Assembly (NCBI GenBank): GCA_964450955.1
Contig: CAYVFI010000011.1
Coordinates: forward strand, 62,001-126,000
Reading direction: 5' to 3'
DNA from: CAYNWT01 sp964450955
GTDB taxonomy: Bacteria > Planctomycetota > Planctomycetia > Planctomycetales > Planctomycetaceae
DNA length: 64,000 bases
This document shows positions 62,696 through 64,000 of this stretch, piece by piece. Position numbers and translations under genes: made by a program. The notes beneath the pieces were generated by a model. It had not been told where the DNA came from. It was given only the letters and a program-made list of their open reading frames with translations, and made no database searches. Each line of letters begins with the position of its first letter. The first letter of the stretch is position 1.

Positions 62696-64000
62696 TTAGT
62701 TAATACTCAGGCCTCTGGGAAACCGAGCACCAACTTCTTTCCACCAGACTTCTAGTTCATCGTGCAGACTGTCCGCGAGTTCCGGCATCTTGTCCGCCAG
62801 GTTATTCTTCTCGCCGATATCGTCCTGCAGGTTGTACAACTCACGATGACCATCGTCGAAGAACACAATCAGCTTGTGGTCCCCCTTGCGAATCGCGCTG
62901 CTGGGGCTGCCTTTTTGGTTCGACCGATGCGGGTAGTGGAAGTAAGTCGCGTCGTGAATCTTTTGCGTCTGACCTTTCAATAAAGGAACCAGGCTCTTTC
63001 CATCCTTGTGAAGCTCAGGCCGCAGTGGCAGGCCGGCCATCTCAAGAATGGTGGGGTAAAAGTCCATGCTGGTAATGACCGTGTCAGAAACAGCGGGCCT
63101 GGTGACTCCCGGCCACTTGATGATGGCAGGTTCTCGAATGCCGCCTTCATACAACCAGCCCTTGCCGGCTTTGAGCGGCGTATTCGCTGTTGGCGTTCCT
63201 TCGGAAGTGGAAAGGCCTCCGTTGTCAGAGAAGAACACGATAACCGTGTTGTCTACAACACCTTTGGCTTTGACGGATTCCAGAACGCGACCAACCGCGC
63301 TGTCCATGGATTCGACCATCGCTGCATACGTGGCGTGATCCTGCCTGCCGCGATACTTCACCCGTCTGCCAATCGACGCGAGTTCACCGAACCGATCTTT
63401 GTCGGTCAGACCCAACGCCTTTCGCTTAGTCTGATATTTCCTGACCAGTTCCGGTGGCGCACTAAATGGCGCGTGAACGCTGTAGAATGACAGATAAACC
63501 AGGAACGGCGAGTCGTCATCATGGTTCTTAACAAAACCAGCCGCTTCTTCAGCCAGGCGGTCGGTCATGTATTCCCCCGCGGGGCCGTTTTTAATGTTTG
63601 GAATATCCCACGGTGAGAAGTACTTGTTCTTGATGTACAAGCCGCCGCGAAAATGTCCGGCAATGTTGATGTCGAACCCATGCTGTTCCGGCCAGAACCT
63701 GCCTTCACCCGGTCGGTTATTCAAATGCCACTTGCCCAGAAAGATATTCTTGTAGCCTGCTTCCTGTAACAGTTCCGGAAAGGTCACTTCTTCCAGCGGT
63801 AAATTGCGTTCGTAATCAGGATCACCCGGCCCACCAATCCACTGCGTGAGATTAATCCGGGCCGGATTCTTACCCGTCAGAATGGAAGCCCGCGTCGGCG
63901 AACAGACGGGCGAACCGGCATACGCCTGCGTGAATCGAACGCCCTCTTTCGCCAGTTGGTCGATGTTTGGTGTTTCGTAAAACGAACTACCGTTGGCTCC
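62696..64000 (-). CDS. Secreted sulfatase E (N-terminus outside window)
   Basis: The frame stays open from the stop at 62696 to the window edge, so the first codons are missing. The visible N-terminal part reads ETPNIDQLAKEGVRFTQAYA and SPVCSPTRASILTGKNPARI with the formylglycine Cys at 63902-63904. TVIVFFSDNGGLSTSEGTPT gives the second metal site and LGKWHLNNRPGEGRFWPEQH the substrate-side Lys-His. The end is a typical arylsulfatase A-like C-terminus (LIVFFDDGHRELYNLQDDIG). It closes the sulfatase cluster. Confidence 0.88.
   Translation of the reverse strand, partial: GANGSSFYETPNIDQLAKEGVRFTQAYAGSPVCSPTRASILTGKNPARINLTQWIGGPGDPDYERNLPLEEVTFPELLQEAGYKNIFLGKWHLNNRPGEGRFWPEQHGFDINIAGHFRGGLYIKNKYFSPWDIPNIKNGPAGEYMTDRLAEEAAGFVKNHDDDSPFLVYLSFYSVHAPFSAPPELVRKYQTKRKALGLTDKDRFGELASIGRRVKYRGRQDHATYAAMVESMDSAVGRVLESVKAKGVVDNTVIVFFSDNGGLSTSEGTPTANTPLKAGKGWLYEGGIREPAIIKWPGVTRPAVSDTVITSMDFYPTILEMAGLPLRPELHKDGKSLVPLLKGQTQKIHDATYFHYPHRSNQKGSPSSAIRKGDHKLIVFFDDGHRELYNLQDDIGEKNNLADKMPELADSLHDELEVWWKEVGARFPRGLSIN

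Overview
The window reads as a Planctomycetota chromosome fragment. This rests on family content: five formylglycine-type sulfatases, a PVC-type heme-binding membrane dehydrogenase fused to an SGNH domain, PQQ-like beta-propellers, a PEP-CTERM protein and a ThuA/glycosidase-like protein. I did not run a phylogeny. No prophage, transposase or CRISPR array was seen.

Region 1 (1-24315, all minus strand) is a surface-polysaccharide locus. Read in the direction of transcription it has an O-antigen-ligase-like protein with TPRs, a WecA-like initiating transferase, a NusG paralogue, an ABC transporter, then the complete CMP-pseudaminic acid pathway: PseB, PseC, PseF, a PseG-PseH fusion, and PseI. 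A formyltransferase-like protein and a PIG-L deacetylase sit inside that block. After PseI come a Pse-associated methylase, a sulfotransferase, an FkbM methyltransferase, a capsule-synthesis protein, two glycosyltransferases (GT4, GT2), a GT-D-fold protein, a polysaccharide pyruvyltransferase and an MBOAT/SGNH acyltransferase pair. Genes overlap through ATGA or GTGA, so the locus looks like one long translationally coupled operon making a heavily decorated acidic glycan. The MBOAT gene carries two frameshifts.

Region 2 (24682-28858, minus) is the conserved phoH - 7TM-HD phosphohydrolase - ybeY group. Region 3 (29240-41504) holds an ExeA-like ATPase with a long disordered tail, glgB, a UDP-GlcNAc dehydrogenase, a secreted sialidase and the giant SGNH/membrane dehydrogenase/cytochrome protein.

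Region 4 (41976-51721, plus) is the most unusual part. Two secreted proteins are each interrupted by one in-frame TGA exactly at a redox active site. The first is a HEAT-repeat plus redoxin protein with a UPVC motif. The second is an EF-hand plus iodothyronine-deiodinase-like protein with a TUPPF motif. Each TGA is followed at about 22-24 nt by a small hairpin with a G-rich apical loop, as expected of a bacterial SECIS. Each selenoprotein is followed by a paralogous secreted PQQ-like beta-propeller gene, so this looks like a duplicated selenoprotein-propeller module. Between the two copies lie a small hypothetical gene, a divergent AroDE-like gene, tRNA-Asp(GTC) and an RTX remnant. An aspartate/glutamate racemase follows.

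Region 5 (51843-64000) is a sulfatase cluster: two sulfatases, a ThuA/GH43-like protein, a third sulfatase, a divergent fourth, a PEP-CTERM protein, and a fifth sulfatase cut by the window edge. It fits use of sulfated polysaccharides.
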